Positions 37,311 through 49,350 of a stretch of DNA of 64,000 nt are shown piece after piece. Made by a program: the position numbers and the translations under genes. Positions within the stretch are counted from its first letter, which is position 1. Each line of letters opens with the position of its first letter. The notes beneath the pieces are model-generated. The model searched no databases. It was not told the DNA's origin and was given only the letters and a program-made list of their open reading frames with translations. The DNA is from Psychrobacter sanguinis (lineage in GTDB: Bacteria; Pseudomonadota; Gammaproteobacteria; Pseudomonadales; Moraxellaceae): the NCBI RefSeq assembly GCF_020736705.1, contig NZ_CP085990.1:1984001-2048000 (forward strand). The letters run 5' to 3'.

Positions 37311-39101
37311 ATGGTAACGGATAATAGCAACGCGACTAACCCTAATAGCGCCAATCCAAATACAACACAACACCCTGTGTTGCGTGAACTTGGACATAAA
37401 TTTGCGGGTAAATTTACAGAGCAATTTACTTTCGACTGTATTCCTACCATTTGGGTTTCACGAAACGATCTACTCGAAATCCTAATGTTCTTACGCACGT
37501 TACCTAAGCCTTATGTGATGTTGCTTGACTTATCAGCAATAGATGAGCGTTTGCGTAAACATCGTGATGGGCTACCCGCCAGTGATTTCACGGTCTTTTA
37601 TCATCTTATGTCTCTCGAGCGTAATAGTGATATTCGTATCAAAGTGGCTTTGTCAGAAGATGACTTAAAAGTACCGACGGCGACTAAAATCTGGCCAAAC
37701 GCCAACTGGTACGAGCGTGAAGTATGGGATATGTTTGGGATTACCTTTGATGGTCATCCGCATTTAACCCGTATTTTATTGCCTAAGTATTGGGAAGGTC
37801 ATCCGCTACGCAAAGAGTATCATGCGCGTGCCACTGAATTTACCCCTTACTTCTTAAACGCGGCCAAACAGCAGTTTGAACAAGAAAACCTGCGTTTTGT
37901 TCCTGAAGAGTGGGGTATGAAACGTAGTGGTCGTGATGAAGACTTTATGTTCTTGAACTTAGGTCCTAACCACCCTTCTGCTCACGGTGCATTCCGTTTG
38001 GTACTTCAGCTTGATGGTGAAGAAATCATCGACTGTATCCCAGATATCGGTTATCACCACCGTGGCGCCGAGAAAATGGCAGAGCGTCAAACTTGGCACT
38101 CTTACATTCCTTATACCGACCGTATTGATTACCTAGGCGGGGTAATGAATGAGCTGCCTTATGTCATGGCAGTTGAACAATTGGCTGGCATCACGGTACC
38201 AGAACGTGCTCAAACTATCCGTGTGATGATGAGCGAGTTCTTCCGTATTACCAACAACCTATTGTATTTCGGTACCTTTATTCAGGATGCGGGTGGTATG
38301 ACCCCAGTATTCTATATGTTTACTGACCGTCAAAAAGCCTATGACGTTATCGAAGCGGTAACCGGCTATCGTATGCACCCTGCCTGGTTCCGTATTGGTG
38401 GTACAGCCGCTGACTTACCGCGTGGTTGGCAGCGTCTGGTTCGCGAATTTTTGGACTGGATGCCTAAACGCTTAGACGAATATGTTAAAGCGGCTATGGA
38501 AAACTCAGTATTAAAAGGCCGTACCCAAAACGTTGCCCAATATGATGCTAAACAAGCCTTAGCTTGGGGTGTTACTGGTGCAGGTCTACGTGCTACCGGT
38601 GTTGATTTTGACTTACGTAAAGCACGTCCGTACATGGGCTACGAAAACTACGATTTTGAAGTGCCTTTGGGTTATAACGGTGATGCTTATGACCGCTGTA
38701 TGGTTAAGATTGAAGAAATTCGTCAGTCGTTACGCATTATTAGACAGTGTATGGACAATATGCCGTCAGGTCCTTATAAAGCGGACCATCCATTGGCCGT
38801 CCCACCGCCAAAAGACCGTACGTTAAACGATATTGAGACTTTGATTAACCACTTTATCTCTGTGTCGTGGGGTCCGGTAATGCCTGCTGGTGAAGCCTCA
38901 ATGATGGTAGAAGCCACCAAAGGTATCAACAGCTACTATATTACTTCAGACCGCTCAACCATGAGTTATCGTACCCGTATTCGCACCCCAACGTTTGCTC
39001 ACTTACAGCAAATGCCTTCTGTAATTAACGGCAGTTTGGTGTCTGATGTGATTATCTATTTAGCCTCAATTGATATTGTGATGGCCGATACAGACAGATA
39101 A
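37311..39101 (+). CDS. nuoC: NADH-quinone oxidoreductase subunit C/D fusion
   Basis: A 596-residue fused NuoC-NuoD, as in E. coli and related gammaproteobacteria; also called nuoCD. The C part (residues 1-170) ends near [13 protein letters not shown]. The D part starts near 205 with [20 protein letters not shown] and includes [36 protein letters not shown] and the C-terminal [14 protein letters not shown], lining the quinone pocket. ATG 37311 is chosen from the frame limits; a shorter N-terminus is possible because the first residues are Asn/Thr/Pro-rich. Confidence 0.97.
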   Translation: MVTDNSNATNPNSANPNTTQHPVLRELGHKFAGKFTEQFTFDCIPTIWVSRNDLLEILMFLRTLPKPYVMLLDLSAIDERLRKHRDGLPASDFTVFYHLMSLERNSDIRIKVALSEDDLKVPTATKIWPNANWYEREVWDMFGITFDGHPHLTRILLPKYWEGHPLRKEYHARATEFTPYFLNAAKQQFEQENLRFVPEEWGMKRSGRDEDFMFLNLGPNHPSAHGAFRLVLQLDGEEIIDCIPDIGYHHRGAEKMAERQTWHSYIPYTDRIDYLGGVMNELPYVMAVEQLAGITVPERAQTIRVMMSEFFRITNNLLYFGTFIQDAGGMTPVFYMFTDRQKAYDVIEAVTGYRMHPAWFRIGGTAADLPRGWQRLVREFLDWMPKRLDEYVKAAMENSVLKGRTQNVAQYDAKQALAWGVTGAGLRATGVDFDLRKARPYMGYENYDFEVPLGYNGDAYDRCMVKIEEIRQSLRIIRQCMDNMPSGPYKADHPLAVPPPKDRTLNDIETLINHFISVSWGPVMPAGEASMMVEATKGINSYYITSDRSTMSYRTRIRTPTFAHLQQMPSVINGSLVSDVIIYLASIDIVMADTDR

Positions 39102-39190
39102 AAGATAGCGGATAGTTTTCAATTTTCTATGGTATCAAGCCAGCAGGCCATAAATTAGACCTGGCTAGCAGTTAAAGAGAAAATAAGACA

Positions 39191-39703
39191 ATGATTAAGA
39201 TTGTGACCGATAAAGCCCCAACTGTAGATGTTGCTAGCATCTTGACTGCTCAAGAGATTGAGGGGATTCATGAGTATATTCATCATTATCCTCAAGCTCG
39301 AGCAGCGTCACTAGATGCGTTGAAGTTGGTACAGAAGCGCAATGGTTGGGTGGATGATGCTCAAGTCAATGCCATTGCTAATTTACTGGATGTGCCAGTA
39401 ACCGATATTGAAGGGGTTGCTACCTTCTTTAACCGTATTTATCGCTCACCAGTAGGTCGCCATGTTATCTTGGTTTGTGACTCTATTGCCTGTTATTTGA
39501 CCGGTTATGAAGAGCTAGCTGCTGAGTTGAAATCACAGCTGGGTATCGAATTTGGTCAGACCACAACAGATGGTCGTTTTACCTTACTGCCTATCTGTTG
39601 TTTGGGTAACTGCGATAAGGGCCCTTCTGTGTTAATTGATGAAGATACCTTTGGTCCGGTTACGCCTGATCAGGTTGCCGAGTTATTGGAGTATTATCCA
39701 TGA
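39191..39703 (+). CDS. nuoE: NADH-quinone oxidoreductase subunit E
   Basis: A 170-residue subunit holding the 2Fe-2S cluster N1a of the NADH-dehydrogenase module. Cysteines are in [10 protein letters not shown] and [15 protein letters not shown]. Its stop overlaps the nuoF start by four bases (ATGA), indicating translational coupling. The thioredoxin-like fold follows a helical N-terminal region ([15 protein letters not shown]). Confidence 0.96.
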   Translation: MIKIVTDKAPTVDVASILTAQEIEGIHEYIHHYPQARAASLDALKLVQKRNGWVDDAQVNAIANLLDVPVTDIEGVATFFNRIYRSPVGRHVILVCDSIACYLTGYEELAAELKSQLGIEFGQTTTDGRFTLLPICCLGNCDKGPSVLIDEDTFGPVTPDQVAELLEYYP

Positions 39704-41313
39704 GTCAGAATGAACAAGTATTAGCGGCTGAAACTGCCGAGACACCAAGACTAAGCATTGCTGAACAGTTTGCCCGTCGTAAGCAGGGTCAAGCACCTAG
39801 TCAATTGAATAGTCAGCGTGTGCCTATTTATGGTGATAAAGCTACGGCCACTATTGAAACCAAGCCATTGACTTGGCGCTTAGCGCATCATGACGCTATT
39901 TTGGATTTAGAAACTTATCAATCATTGCGTGGTTTCGAAGGTTTAAAGACCGCTTTAAGTAAAGCACCTAAAGAAGTCGGCGATATGATTAAAGCGGCCA
40001 ACGTTCGTGGTCGTGGTGGTGCAGGTTTCAACGCCGGTCTAAAATGGACATTCATGACACCTCCAGATGGCGGACCTCGTTACTTAATCTGTAACGCCGA
40101 TGAGATGGAGCCAGGCACATTCAAAGACCGCCTGCTTATGGAGCGTCTGCCATTCCAGCTAATTGAAGGTATGCTTATTACTGCCCATGCTATTGGAGCT
40201 ACTGACGGCTATATCTTTATTCGCGGTGAGTATATTGTTGCCGCTGAGCGCTTGATGGCAGCTATTGATGAATGTTTGGCCAATAATTTAATGGGCGACA
40301 ACATCTTAGGCTCAGATTTCAGCTTTAACTTACATGTTCATACCGGTGCAGGTCGTTATATCTGTGGTGAAGAGACCGCATTAATTAACTGTCTTGAAGG
40401 CCGCCGTGCGAACCCTCGTACCAAGCCTCCTTTCCCACAAGTGTCTGGGGCATGGGGTAGACCAACGGTAGTTAACAACGTTGAAACCCTAAGCAACATG
40501 CCGGCGATTTTGATCAATGGTGTTGAGTGGTATCAGTCTTTACCTAATGAAAAAGGCAACACGACTACCCCAGGTACTAAAATCTTTGGCTGCTCTGGTC
40601 TGGTCAATGATCCAGGCTTATGGGAATTGCCTTTTGGCTATACCGCCCGTGAAATTATTGAAGATTTCGCTGGAGGCATGAAGCAAGGTAAACGCCTTAA
40701 AGCTTGGTTGCCGGGTGGTGCGTCAACTGACTTCCTTACCACTGAGCATTTAGATGTGCCCATGGATTTTGACACTATCCAAAAGGCGGGTAGCCGTATG
40801 GGTACAGGTCTAATCATGGTGGTAGATGAGTCACAAGACATGGTGCCATTACTTAAGAACTTAGAAATATTCTTCCAACGTGAGTCTTGCGGTTTTTGTA
40901 CCCCTTGTCGTGACGGGTTGCCTTGGGGCGTGAAGCTACTAACGGCAATTGATGATGGTCAGGGTAAAGTGGGTGATGTTGAAAAGTTAGAAGGCTTAAC
41001 CCGCGATTTGTGGTTGGGTAAAACTTTCTGTGCACACGCTCCAGGTGCCATGGAACCGCTGATGAGTGCACTTAAATATTTCCGTCATGAATTTGACAGC
41101 AAGATTGTGGTACCAGCCGTCGAAGTAGATGCTGAAACCTCAGAATGGGCGCAAACAGAAATTAAAAAAGTAATGTCATCTATGGTAAGTAGCAATCCTG
41201 CGGCATCGTCTAATTCAGGCGCAGATACCGGTAGCAACAATAATTCGGATACAAAAGCAGGCGCAGAAGCCGGGAATAATACCCCAACTTCTAAACCTAG
41301 TGATGTGAAGTAG
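39700..41313 (+). CDS. nuoF: NADH-quinone oxidoreductase subunit F
   Basis: The NADH- and FMN-binding subunit with 4Fe-4S cluster N3. The nucleotide motif is [14 protein letters not shown] near residue 104, [19 protein letters not shown] lies in the FMN region, and the cluster cysteines are in [12 protein letters not shown]. At 537 residues it exceeds the E. coli protein (about 445) by an N-terminal segment of about 60 residues and a low-complexity Ser/Asn/Gly/Ala tail after residue 485 ([17 protein letters not shown]). It overlaps nuoE by four bases. Confidence 0.96.
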   Translation: MSQNEQVLAAETAETPRLSIAEQFARRKQGQAPSQLNSQRVPIYGDKATATIETKPLTWRLAHHDAILDLETYQSLRGFEGLKTALSKAPKEVGDMIKAANVRGRGGAGFNAGLKWTFMTPPDGGPRYLICNADEMEPGTFKDRLLMERLPFQLIEGMLITAHAIGATDGYIFIRGEYIVAAERLMAAIDECLANNLMGDNILGSDFSFNLHVHTGAGRYICGEETALINCLEGRRANPRTKPPFPQVSGAWGRPTVVNNVETLSNMPAILINGVEWYQSLPNEKGNTTTPGTKIFGCSGLVNDPGLWELPFGYTAREIIEDFAGGMKQGKRLKAWLPGGASTDFLTTEHLDVPMDFDTIQKAGSRMGTGLIMVVDESQDMVPLLKNLEIFFQRESCGFCTPCRDGLPWGVKLLTAIDDGQGKVGDVEKLEGLTRDLWLGKTFCAHAPGAMEPLMSALKYFRHEFDSKIVVPAVEVDAETSEWAQTEIKKVMSSMVSSNPAASSNSGADTGSNNNSDTKAGAEAGNNTPTSKPSDVK

Positions 41314-41329
41314 AGGAGTAGAAACAGGC

Positions 41330-44300
41330 ATGGCGGTCATACATATTGACGGTAAGCAGGTCGAGGTAAACGGGGCAGATAACCTTCTAGAAGCGTGTTT
41401 GTCACTGGGTATCGATGTGCCTTATTTCTGCTATCACCCTGCACTTGGTTCAGTCGGCTCATGCCGTCAGTGCGCGGTAAAGCAGTTTAACAACGCAGAA
41501 GACGCAGCAGCAGGTAAAGGTCGATTGGTAATGTCATGTATGGTAGCACCTACCGATAACATGTACATATCAGTAGATGATGCCGAAGCAAAAGCGTTTC
41601 GGAAATCTATCGTAGAATTCTTAATGACCAACCACCCACATGATTGTCCAACATGTGAAGAAGGCGGTCATTGTCACCTGCAAGACATGACTTATATGTC
41701 AGGTCATAACAAACGTCGTTATCGCTTCACTAAGCGTACTCACCATAACCAAGAATTGGGTCCTTTCATTGCACATGAAATGAACCGCTGTATTGCTTGT
41801 TATCGCTGTGTACGTTATTACAAAGACTATGCGGGCGGTGAAGATTTAGGGGTATATGCCTCAAACAACCGTGTGTATTTCGGTCGTGATAAAGATGGTC
41901 AATTTGAAAGTGAATTTTCGGGTAACTTAACCGAAGTATGTCCAACAGGGGTATTCACTGACAAGACGCATTCAGACCGTTATAACCGTAAATGGGATAT
42001 GCAGTATGCCCCAAGCATCTGTCATGGCTGTTCTGCGGGTTGTAATATTTCAGCGGGTGAGCGCTATGGCGAGCTTCGTCGTATTGAAAACCGTTATAAC
42101 GGCGAAGTAAACCGTTATTTCTTATGTGACTTAGGTCGTTTTAGCTACGGCTATGTCAACCGTGAAGATCGTCCTGTTCAAGCCATTGAACATATCAATG
42201 ATAAGCATGTCAAAATCAATATTGATTATGCATTGGATGAAACGGTTAAGCGTCTAACGGGTAAAAGAGTTATCGGTATTGGGTCGCCAAGAGCCAGTCT
42301 AGAAACCAACTTTGCGCTAAAAAAACTGGTTGGATTCGAAAACTTCTCTACAGGCCTAAACAGTCATCAACAAAGCTTGGTCGAAAAATGCATTGAGGTT
42401 TTGAGCACTCAAGGCATTTATAATCCGACTATGGCTGAAATTGAAGAGCATGATGCGGTATTTATCTTGGGTGAAGATGTTACTCAGACAACACCTCGTA
42501 TTGCACTGGCGATCCGTCAAGCGGCCAAAAACAAAAAGATCAAAATGGCCGAAGCGCTAAAAACTGAGTCTTGGTTGGCAGAGCCTGTACAGCGTATTGG
42601 TCAAAAAGAGTTAAGCCCTGTTTATATTGCCGATACGGTTCAAACCAAACTCGACGATATCAGTAAAGTTAGCTGTGTGGCGACACCAGAAGATATCGCG
42701 AGCTTAGGTTTTGCAGTTGCAGAAGCCATTAACGCGCTGGGTAATGACCTTGAGCAAATCAAAAACAATGCGCCACAAGATGATGCCCAGTTAGATCCAA
42801 TGCAAGCTTTGGCTCAGCAAATTGCTTTTGACTTGGTCGCCGCAGACAAGCCTTTGGTGGTTTCAGGTACTGGTCAATTTAGCGTGGCTATTATCGAAGC
42901 CTCAGCACAGATAGCCCAAGCATTAACAGGCAAACGTAGCGAGATTAAAGCTTACGAGCTTGAGCAAATTGAAGTCCACAATGCCAAAGTTCGTGCACAA
43001 GCTGCTGAAGCACAGCCAAGCGAAGATCAAGAGTTGGATGCCAAACCTGATAAAGCGGGTCAATCTAAATCTGCTGATGAATTAGAGCGTGATCCACAGC
43101 AACCACCACTAGAATTAAAGCAAGCAAACGATAAGTATAGCCAACAAGCTGGCCTATATCTAAGTGTACCTGATGCCAACAGCGTAGGTGTTTGCTTATT
43201 AGGTGGCAAGCCAGTAGAACAATTATTGGCAGCAGACTTTGATGCGGTCATCGTGGCAGAAAATCAGTTAACCGATGCTTTAGATATTGAGAAATTAGCT
43301 CAGTTATTGGCCAATAAAACGGTTATTGCTTTAGATCATCAAAGCCTACATTGGCATAAGTTCGTTGATATTGTATTGCCAGCAGCCAGCTTTGCTGAAG
43401 CCGATGGTACGCTTGTATCAGCCGAGGGTCGCGCACAACGCTTCTTCCAAGTATATGATCCAAGCTACTATGATAGCAAAAACTGCATCAAAGAAGGATG
43501 GCGCTGGTTACATGCAGTTGAAACAAGCTTAAACCAATTGCCACTGGACTGGACTCAGCTAGATGATGTTATTAACGAATTGGTTAAGACTCATCCTAAC
43601 TTGGCGGGTATCAAACAAGCTGCACCGGAAGCTGATTTCCGTATCTCTGGATTGAAAATTGCGCGTGAACCAAGACGTTATTCGGGTCGTACTGCAATGC
43701 GTGCTAATTTATCAGTGCATGAACCTATGCAGCCTAAAGACTTGGACACCGGCTTAACTTTCTCAATGGAAGGTTATAGTGGCACCCAAACACCAGGTTC
43801 GATGATTCCTTTCGCACAAGCACCAGGCTGGAACTCACCTCAGGCTTGGAATAAGTATCAAGATAAAGTGGGCGGCAGCTTAAAGCAGGGTGACCCTGGT
43901 ATTCGTCTGTTCGATTTAATTGATGATGCCAAAAAACATGCCAAACGTGATTATATCCGTCCTGAGCTAACTCAGCCTATTAAGACCAGTATTTTCCAAG
44001 GTCAAGCTAAGTTGGTTCCTGTACACAACTTGTATGGCGGATCGCCTATGGCGCATAGAAGCCCTGTTATTGCTGAGCAAATGCAACAACCTGCTTTCTA
44101 CATTGGTGTTGAAGATGGTGAACATTGGCAAGTTAGCAATAACGATTGGTTGGCCGTCACTGTAGATGGGCAGCGTGTAGAATTACCAGTGGTTATTGTT
44201 CCTTATTTAGCAGAAGGCTGTATTGGTTATCCAGTAGGTCAAGTACCAATTTTACATGGTCATTTACCAGCATCTGTGACAAAAATAGATCGTCCAAAAT

Positions 44301-44356
44301 CTATGAAATCAGCATTCAATAACAACAAACCACAGTTAGAGGGTCAGGGAGGCTAA
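41330..44356 (+). CDS. nuoG: NADH-quinone oxidoreductase subunit G
   Basis: The largest peripheral subunit, 1008 residues against about 908 in E. coli. Iron-sulfur ligands appear in order: the 2Fe-2S ferredoxin part ([18 protein letters not shown]), the HxxxC-C-C group ([14 protein letters not shown]), the 4Fe-4S pair ([16 protein letters not shown]), and the extra N7 cluster (CHGCSAGC, then FLCDLGR). A molybdopterin-like domain follows. An acidic, Gln/Lys/Asp-rich insertion lies near residues 551-598 ([19 protein letters not shown]). The N-terminus starts right after GAGGAG. Confidence 0.96.
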   Translation: MAVIHIDGKQVEVNGADNLLEACLSLGIDVPYFCYHPALGSVGSCRQCAVKQFNNAEDAAAGKGRLVMSCMVAPTDNMYISVDDAEAKAFRKSIVEFLMTNHPHDCPTCEEGGHCHLQDMTYMSGHNKRRYRFTKRTHHNQELGPFIAHEMNRCIACYRCVRYYKDYAGGEDLGVYASNNRVYFGRDKDGQFESEFSGNLTEVCPTGVFTDKTHSDRYNRKWDMQYAPSICHGCSAGCNISAGERYGELRRIENRYNGEVNRYFLCDLGRFSYGYVNREDRPVQAIEHINDKHVKINIDYALDETVKRLTGKRVIGIGSPRASLETNFALKKLVGFENFSTGLNSHQQSLVEKCIEVLSTQGIYNPTMAEIEEHDAVFILGEDVTQTTPRIALAIRQAAKNKKIKMAEALKTESWLAEPVQRIGQKELSPVYIADTVQTKLDDISKVSCVATPEDIASLGFAVAEAINALGNDLEQIKNNAPQDDAQLDPMQALAQQIAFDLVAADKPLVVSGTGQFSVAIIEASAQIAQALTGKRSEIKAYELEQIEVHNAKVRAQAAEAQPSEDQELDAKPDKAGQSKSADELERDPQQPPLELKQANDKYSQQAGLYLSVPDANSVGVCLLGGKPVEQLLAADFDAVIVAENQLTDALDIEKLAQLLANKTVIALDHQSLHWHKFVDIVLPAASFAEADGTLVSAEGRAQRFFQVYDPSYYDSKNCIKEGWRWLHAVETSLNQLPLDWTQLDDVINELVKTHPNLAGIKQAAPEADFRISGLKIAREPRRYSGRTAMRANLSVHEPMQPKDLDTGLTFSMEGYSGTQTPGSMIPFAQAPGWNSPQAWNKYQDKVGGSLKQGDPGIRLFDLIDDAKKHAKRDYIRPELTQPIKTSIFQGQAKLVPVHNLYGGSPMAHRSPVIAEQMQQPAFYIGVEDGEHWQVSNNDWLAVTVDGQRVELPVVIVPYLAEGCIGYPVGQVPILHGHLPASVTKIDRPKSMKSAFNNNKPQLEGQGG

Positions 44357-44357
44357 T

Positions 44358-45404
44358 ATGGAATCTATTCGAATCATCCCTGAGGTACCAGGCTTTTTAA
44401 GCCAAACTTTATCAGTTGACGCTTGGCATACATTGTTCCTAGTCGGACAATCTTTGGTTATTTTCTTAGTGGTCGTTACTGTTGCGGCATTAATGATTAT
44501 TTATGAACGTCGTATGCTGGCTTTATGGCAAGACCGTTATGGCCCTAACCGTGTAGGCCCATGGGGATCATTACAACTAATCGCTGATATGTTAAAAATC
44601 TTCTTTAAAGAAGATTGGACACCTAAGTTTGCTGATAAATTTATGTTTATCTTGGCGCCAGCGATTGCGATGTTTACGGCACTGGCTTCATTTGCCATTA
44701 TTCCTATTTCTCCAACTTTAGGTGTGGCAGATTGGAACATTGGTATTTTGTTCTTCTTTGCCATGGCGGGTATGGCAGTTTATGCGGTTATGTTCGGTGG
44801 TTGGGCTTCTGAAAACAAATATTCTTTATTAGGTGGCTTGCGTTCGGCAGCACAAACTATTAGTTATGAGGTTTTCTTAGGCTTATCACTAATGGGTGTT
44901 GTGGCAATGACAGGGTCATTTAACCTACGTGATATTGTAACGGCGCAAACAGGTGGCTTTTGGCACTGGAACGTCTTCCCACAGTTTTTAGGCTTTTTAA
45001 CCTTCGTTGTTGCGGGTGTGGCTGTAACTCACAGACATCCATTTGACCAACCAGAAGCTGAGCAGGAACTAGCAGAAGGGTATCATGTCGAATATTCAGG
45101 CATGAAATTTGGTATGTTCTTCATTGGTGAATACGTCAACGTTGTGCTTATTTCAGCATTAATGACCTGCTTGTTCTTCGGCGGTTGGGACGCTCCTTTA
45201 AATCTAGGCTTTACCATTTTACCTCCTGCATTTTGGTTTATGATTAAGACCTTATTCTTCATGACAATGTTCGTCTTGGCGCGTGGTTCATTATTGCGTC
45301 CAAGATATGACCAAGTTATGAACTTCGGTTGGAAAGTCTGTCTACCGGTAACGTTGATTAACTTACTGATTACGGCTGCTTTAATATTAATCTCAGCAGT
45401 ATAA
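44358..45404 (+). CDS. nuoH: NADH-quinone oxidoreductase subunit H
   Basis: A 348-residue membrane subunit forming most of the quinone chamber, with eight predicted helices. Landmarks are [20 protein letters not shown], the acidic loop [25 protein letters not shown] and [17 protein letters not shown]. It begins one base after the nuoG stop, with GGGAGGC inside nuoG as RBS. A 334-bp gap containing a long hairpin separates it from nuoI. Confidence 0.97.
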   Translation: MESIRIIPEVPGFLSQTLSVDAWHTLFLVGQSLVIFLVVVTVAALMIIYERRMLALWQDRYGPNRVGPWGSLQLIADMLKIFFKEDWTPKFADKFMFILAPAIAMFTALASFAIIPISPTLGVADWNIGILFFFAMAGMAVYAVMFGGWASENKYSLLGGLRSAAQTISYEVFLGLSLMGVVAMTGSFNLRDIVTAQTGGFWHWNVFPQFLGFLTFVVAGVAVTHRHPFDQPEAEQELAEGYHVEYSGMKFGMFFIGEYVNVVLISALMTCLFFGGWDAPLNLGFTILPPAFWFMIKTLFFMTMFVLARGSLLRPRYDQVMNFGWKVCLPVTLINLLITAALILISAV

Positions 45405-45738
45405 ATTGATATTAGCCTCATCAACCTAGATTGATAATGTTTAATATTCTAGATTGATGGGGTGCCAACAAGATAACAGTGGTCGACAGATTAAGTAAGT
45501 GGCTATCGATTTAATGGGCTATTTAATTAAATACCATTTGATTAAATGCTATTAGACAGCAAGTTATAAAAGACCAAAGTTAAGTAGAACTTAGTCTATT
45601 GAAAAATTACTGGGTTTTTGAATCTTCTATTTATTAGGTTTGATGGATCCTTTAAAGCTGAAATTCCTTTGTGTTATCCATATAAAGGAATATCAGTATT
45701 AACGATGAAATCACTGATAAGCAATTAGAGAAGTTAAC
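45405..45738 (+). other. Intergenic region between nuoH and nuoI
   Basis: The largest gap inside the operon. It holds the hairpin at 45416-45462 and otherwise AT-rich DNA. No gene is supported. A secondary promoter for nuoI-N is possible but I could not define one. Confidence 0.5.
45416..45462 (+). repeat. 15-bp hairpin inside the nuo operon
   Basis: CCTCATCAACCTAGA (45416-45430) pairs with TCTAGATTGATGGGG (45448-45462): 13 Watson-Crick pairs, one G-T and one mismatch, with a 17-nt loop. It starts 12 bases after the nuoH stop. No T run follows, so it is more likely an RNA processing or stability element than a terminator. Confidence 0.75.
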
Positions 45739-46287
45739 ATGTTTAAAACGTTGAAAAATACAGTCGTGGGCATGTTTACCATTGTTCGCTCTATGTGGAT
45801 GGTTAACAGTCATGCGTTTAGACCTCGAGATACCATATTGTATCCTGAACAGCCTGTTCCTGTGCCGCCACGTTTCAGGGGTCGTATTGTACTGACCCGT
45901 GATCCAGATGGAGACGAGCGTTGTGTGGCTTGTAACTTATGTGCAGTGGCTTGTCCTGTGGCTTGTATCTCATTACAAAAAGCTGAGCGTGAAGATGGGC
46001 GCTGGTACCCTGAGTTTTTCCGTATTAACTTCTCTCGCTGTATCTTTTGTGGTATGTGCGAAGAAGCTTGTCCGACGACAGCCATTCAGTTAACTCCAGA
46101 TTTCGAGTTGGGTGAATATGTACGTCAAAACTTAGTATACGAAAAAGAACATCTATTAATCTCAGGTCCAGGTAAATATCCTGATTATAACTATTACCGT
46201 GTTAGCGGTATGGCGATTAAAGACAAACCAAAAGGTTCTGCTCAGAATGAGGCCCAACCTGTCGATTTAAGGAGTCTATTGCCATGA
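45739..46287 (+). CDS. nuoI: NADH-quinone oxidoreductase subunit I
   Basis: A 182-residue ferredoxin-like subunit with two 4Fe-4S clusters (N6a, N6b) in [16 protein letters not shown] and [16 protein letters not shown]. It links the NADH module to cluster N2 in NuoB. An N-terminal amphipathic helix ([20 protein letters not shown]) anchors it to the membrane part. It overlaps the nuoJ start by four bases. Confidence 0.97.
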   Translation: MFKTLKNTVVGMFTIVRSMWMVNSHAFRPRDTILYPEQPVPVPPRFRGRIVLTRDPDGDERCVACNLCAVACPVACISLQKAEREDGRWYPEFFRINFSRCIFCGMCEEACPTTAIQLTPDFELGEYVRQNLVYEKEHLLISGPGKYPDYNYYRVSGMAIKDKPKGSAQNEAQPVDLRSLLP

Positions 46288-47009
46288 GTTGGCTACACTG
46301 GTTCGATAATACTGCACTGGTAGGGTTCTATGCATTAGGCTTGGTAGCAATTATTGCTAGTTTACGCGTCATTATGCTGGCCAATCCTGTTCATGCCATT
46401 CTTTCTATGATTGTGACGTTACTTGCTTTAGCAGGTATCTTTTTTATCCTTGGTGCGCCATTTGCAGGTGCATTACAGGTCATCGTTTATGCTGGTGCCA
46501 TTTTAGTACTGTTCGTATTCGTCATTATGATGTTGAACTTAGGAACTAAAAACGAGGAACGTGAGAGTAAATGGTTGTCCTCAGATACGTGGGCAGTACC
46601 AGCCGCACTAACCTTTATTATTGCGGTTGTTCTGACTTATTTAATCTCAATGGGTAATGGTTTATCTCATGCCGATGGCTCAGTAGTGGCCGCAACAATT
46701 GGCGCAGAAACTGTCTCTGCTAAACAAGTCGGTATTGCTCTATTTACAGAGTATTTACTGTTAGTAGAAGTAGCCGCACTGCTGTTATTGGCTGCCTTGG
46801 TTGCCGCTTATCACTTGGGTAAAAGAGCATTAGATGACGAAAATGATAGTCATAATCGCCATCTTGCTGCGCCAAGAGGTCACACTGATCAGGATTTCGA
46901 CTATCAGTCTATTGATGCAAAAGAGTTTATCAACACTAACATTCAATATAACAAGAATGATGCGTCCTATAATGCCAGACCAAACCTGCACAATAAGGAG
47001 GATAGTTAA
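46284..47009 (+). CDS. nuoJ: NADH-quinone oxidoreductase subunit J
   Basis: A 241-residue membrane subunit with five helices; the conserved [21 protein letters not shown] segment contains the pi-bulge helix. [23 protein letters not shown] ends the membrane part. Compared with E. coli NuoJ (about 184) it has an extra hydrophilic tail from about residue 190, Asn/Asp/Tyr-rich. It overlaps nuoI by four bases and nuoK by one. Confidence 0.95.
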   Translation: MSWLHWFDNTALVGFYALGLVAIIASLRVIMLANPVHAILSMIVTLLALAGIFFILGAPFAGALQVIVYAGAILVLFVFVIMMLNLGTKNEERESKWLSSDTWAVPAALTFIIAVVLTYLISMGNGLSHADGSVVAATIGAETVSAKQVGIALFTEYLLLVEVAALLLLAALVAAYHLGKRALDDENDSHNRHLAAPRGHTDQDFDYQSIDAKEFINTNIQYNKNDASYNARPNLHNKEDS

Positions 47010-47470
47010 TGGCAACTGCAACCTCTGAAACAGTTGATACCGTTCAAGGTACGACTGTGAGTAATGCAAATCTAGATGCTACTTCGGCACAGTCGCTGCA
47101 TGTTACGCCTGTCGAAATGGTGCAGGGTGCGCCGAATACGGTAGCAATAGAGAATTCTATTGTGGGTCCTATTCCGATGGAACATGGACTGATCTTAGCA
47201 GGAATTATTTTCGCTATTGGTCTATGTGGTGTTATGGTTCGTCGCAACTTTTTATTCATGCTAATGAGTTTAGAGATTATGATGAGTGCTGGCGGACTTG
47301 CCTTTATTGTTGCAGGCAGTCATTGGCTAAGTGCCGATGGTCAAGTTATGTTCATCTTTATCCTAACTTTAGCTGCTGCTGAGGCCTCGTTGGGCTTAGC
47401 AATCCTATTACAGTTCTACCATCGCCGTGGTCATTTAGATATTGATTCGGCCAATGAGATGAGAGGTTAA
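47009..47470 (+). CDS. nuoK: NADH-quinone oxidoreductase subunit K with N-terminal extension
   Basis: A proton-channel membrane subunit of three helices. The canonical protein begins near residue 57 ([25 protein letters not shown]) and continues with [22 protein letters not shown] and the conserved glutamates. It is 153 residues instead of about 100. The ATG at 47009 overlaps the nuoJ stop and has AAGGAGG six bases upstream, whereas the internal ATG at residue 57 has no RBS. The 56-residue Thr/Ser/Val/Ala-rich extension is therefore probably real. Confidence 0.93.
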   Translation: MATATSETVDTVQGTTVSNANLDATSAQSLHVTPVEMVQGAPNTVAIENSIVGPIPMEHGLILAGIIFAIGLCGVMVRRNFLFMLMSLEIMMSAGGLAFIVAGSHWLSADGQVMFIFILTLAAAEASLGLAILLQFYHRRGHLDIDSANEMRG

Positions 47471-47474
47471 TGAA

Positions 47475-49349
47475 ATGAGTTTATTAGCGTTAACCTTTAT
47501 TTTTCCTGCCATCAGCTTTCTGATTTTAGCGTCGATGCGTGACAAATTATCAGAAACCGCAGCCAAATGGTTAGGCGTTGGTAGTATGGGGCTATCTGCA
47601 CTATGTGCATTAGTAGCTTCTGTTAGCTATTTACAGACCAATGATCCCAGTACCGTTATCAATGTTCCGTTATGGACTTGGTTACAAGTTGGGGATTTCG
47701 CCCCTGCTTTTGGTCTAAGCTTTGATGGCTTAGCCTTAACCATGTTAGGCGTTATTACTGGAGTGGGTTTCTTAATACATCTATTTGCTTCATGGTATAT
47801 GAAAGGCGACATCGGGTTTGCTCGCTTCTTTAGCTACATGAACTTGTTCGTTGCCAGTATGATTTTACTGGTATTGGCAGATAACTTATTGCTTCTCTAT
47901 TTAGGTTGGGAAGGGGTAGGTATCTGTTCTTACTTGCTCATTGGTTATTACTATCATGATAGAGCCAATGGTCGCGCTGCTATGAAAGCGTTTACCGTGA
48001 CCCGTATTGGTGACGTTTTCTTAGCCTTCGGTTTGTTCTTATTGTTCCGTGAATTCGGCACTCTAAATATTCAAGATATTATTACTCAAGCGCCTCAAAT
48101 GTTCGAAGCCAATAACTCTACTTTAGTGTTGGCAACGATGATGTTGGTAGGTGGTGCTATGGGTAAATCAGCACAGATTCCGTTACACACTTGGTTGGCC
48201 GACGCGATGGCAGGCCCAACGCCTGTTTCTGCATTGATTCACGCCGCGACGATGGTAACGGCTGGGGTTTATTTAATCGCCCGTCTACATCCATTATTCA
48301 TGTTAACTCCTGGCATCTTGCTTTATTGGGTAGGTGCAATGGGTGCGATTACCTTGGTAGTTGCAGGTTTCTGTGCGCTAGCACAAACCGATATCAAACG
48401 TATCTTAGCTTATTCGACCATGAGCCAAATTGGTTACATGTTCTTAGCGCTAGGTGTTGGTGCATGGCAAGGGGCTATCTTCCACCTAATGACCCACGCT
48501 TTCTTTAAAGCCCTGTTATTCTTATCAGCAGGTGCGGTAATTACAGCCGTTCACCATGAGCAGAATATCTTCAAGATGGGCGGTCTGCGTAAAAAGATAC
48601 CATTGGTATTTTGGTGTTTCATCGTCGGTGGTGGTGCATTGGCCGCTATTCCTTGGATCACCGTTGGTTTCTATTCTAAAGAAGCGATTCTTTGGGAAAG
48701 TTATGCAACTGGAAACCAAGTACTGTTTTACATGGGTGTGTTTGGTGCGTTCTTAACCTCTTTATACACCTTCCGTATGATTTGGTTCACCTTCTTTGGT
48801 GAAGAAAAAACTCATGCACACAAGCTATCTGGTATCTCTTATCAGTTGCCACTAATCGTATTATTGGTATTGTCTACTGCCGTAGGTGCGTTAATTACGC
48901 CACCATTGCAAGGCGTTTTACCAGAGAGTGTGGGCCATTTATTAGAATTAAATGGCGATGCGCATGCGAAGCATACTGCAGAATATATCGCTATGGGCGC
49001 TATGGCTGCCGGCCTAATCCTAGCTTTCTTACTATATGTGGCCAATAGCGGTAAATTGTTGGCTAAGTTTAAAGCGTCAAGTTTGGGCGGTGCTATTTAT
49101 TATTGGTGCTATAACGGTTTAGGCTTTGATGCTTTATATGATTTAGTATTCGTTAAACCATTTATATTAATTGGCAAATTACTTAAAGCGGATCCTGTCG
49201 ATAAAACATGGAACATCCTACCCGCAATCGCTTCTGCTGGTAACAAAGTGATGTCCATGACTCAAACAGGTTCACTTCGAGGATATGCTGCAAGCTTTGG
49301 ATTGGGGATGGCAGTGTTATTGATACTAGTCATGACGACGGTGATTTAA
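47475..49349 (+). CDS. nuoL: NADH-quinone oxidoreductase subunit L
   Basis: A 624-residue antiporter-like proton-pumping subunit at the far end of the membrane arm. About 14 core helices and a long lateral helix with a C-terminal anchor are expected. Landmarks are YLGWEGVGICSYLLIGYYYHD, GGAMGKSAQIPLHTWLADAMAGPTPVSALIHAATMVTAGVYL and TQTDIKRILAYSTMSQIGYM. Key lysine and glutamate residues are in place. It follows nuoK by four bases. Confidence 0.97.
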   Translation: MSLLALTFIFPAISFLILASMRDKLSETAAKWLGVGSMGLSALCALVASVSYLQTNDPSTVINVPLWTWLQVGDFAPAFGLSFDGLALTMLGVITGVGFLIHLFASWYMKGDIGFARFFSYMNLFVASMILLVLADNLLLLYLGWEGVGICSYLLIGYYYHDRANGRAAMKAFTVTRIGDVFLAFGLFLLFREFGTLNIQDIITQAPQMFEANNSTLVLATMMLVGGAMGKSAQIPLHTWLADAMAGPTPVSALIHAATMVTAGVYLIARLHPLFMLTPGILLYWVGAMGAITLVVAGFCALAQTDIKRILAYSTMSQIGYMFLALGVGAWQGAIFHLMTHAFFKALLFLSAGAVITAVHHEQNIFKMGGLRKKIPLVFWCFIVGGGALAAIPWITVGFYSKEAILWESYATGNQVLFYMGVFGAFLTSLYTFRMIWFTFFGEEKTHAHKLSGISYQLPLIVLLVLSTAVGALITPPLQGVLPESVGHLLELNGDAHAKHTAEYIAMGAMAAGLILAFLLYVANSGKLLAKFKASSLGGAIYYWCYNGLGFDALYDLVFVKPFILIGKLLKADPVDKTWNILPAIASAGNKVMSMTQTGSLRGYAASFGLGMAVLLILVMTTVI

Positions 49350-49350
49350 G

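Noticed and set aside
45416..45462. The nuoH-nuoI hairpin as an ordinary terminator
   Set aside because: No T run follows it and essential complex I genes lie downstream, so simple termination is unlikely.
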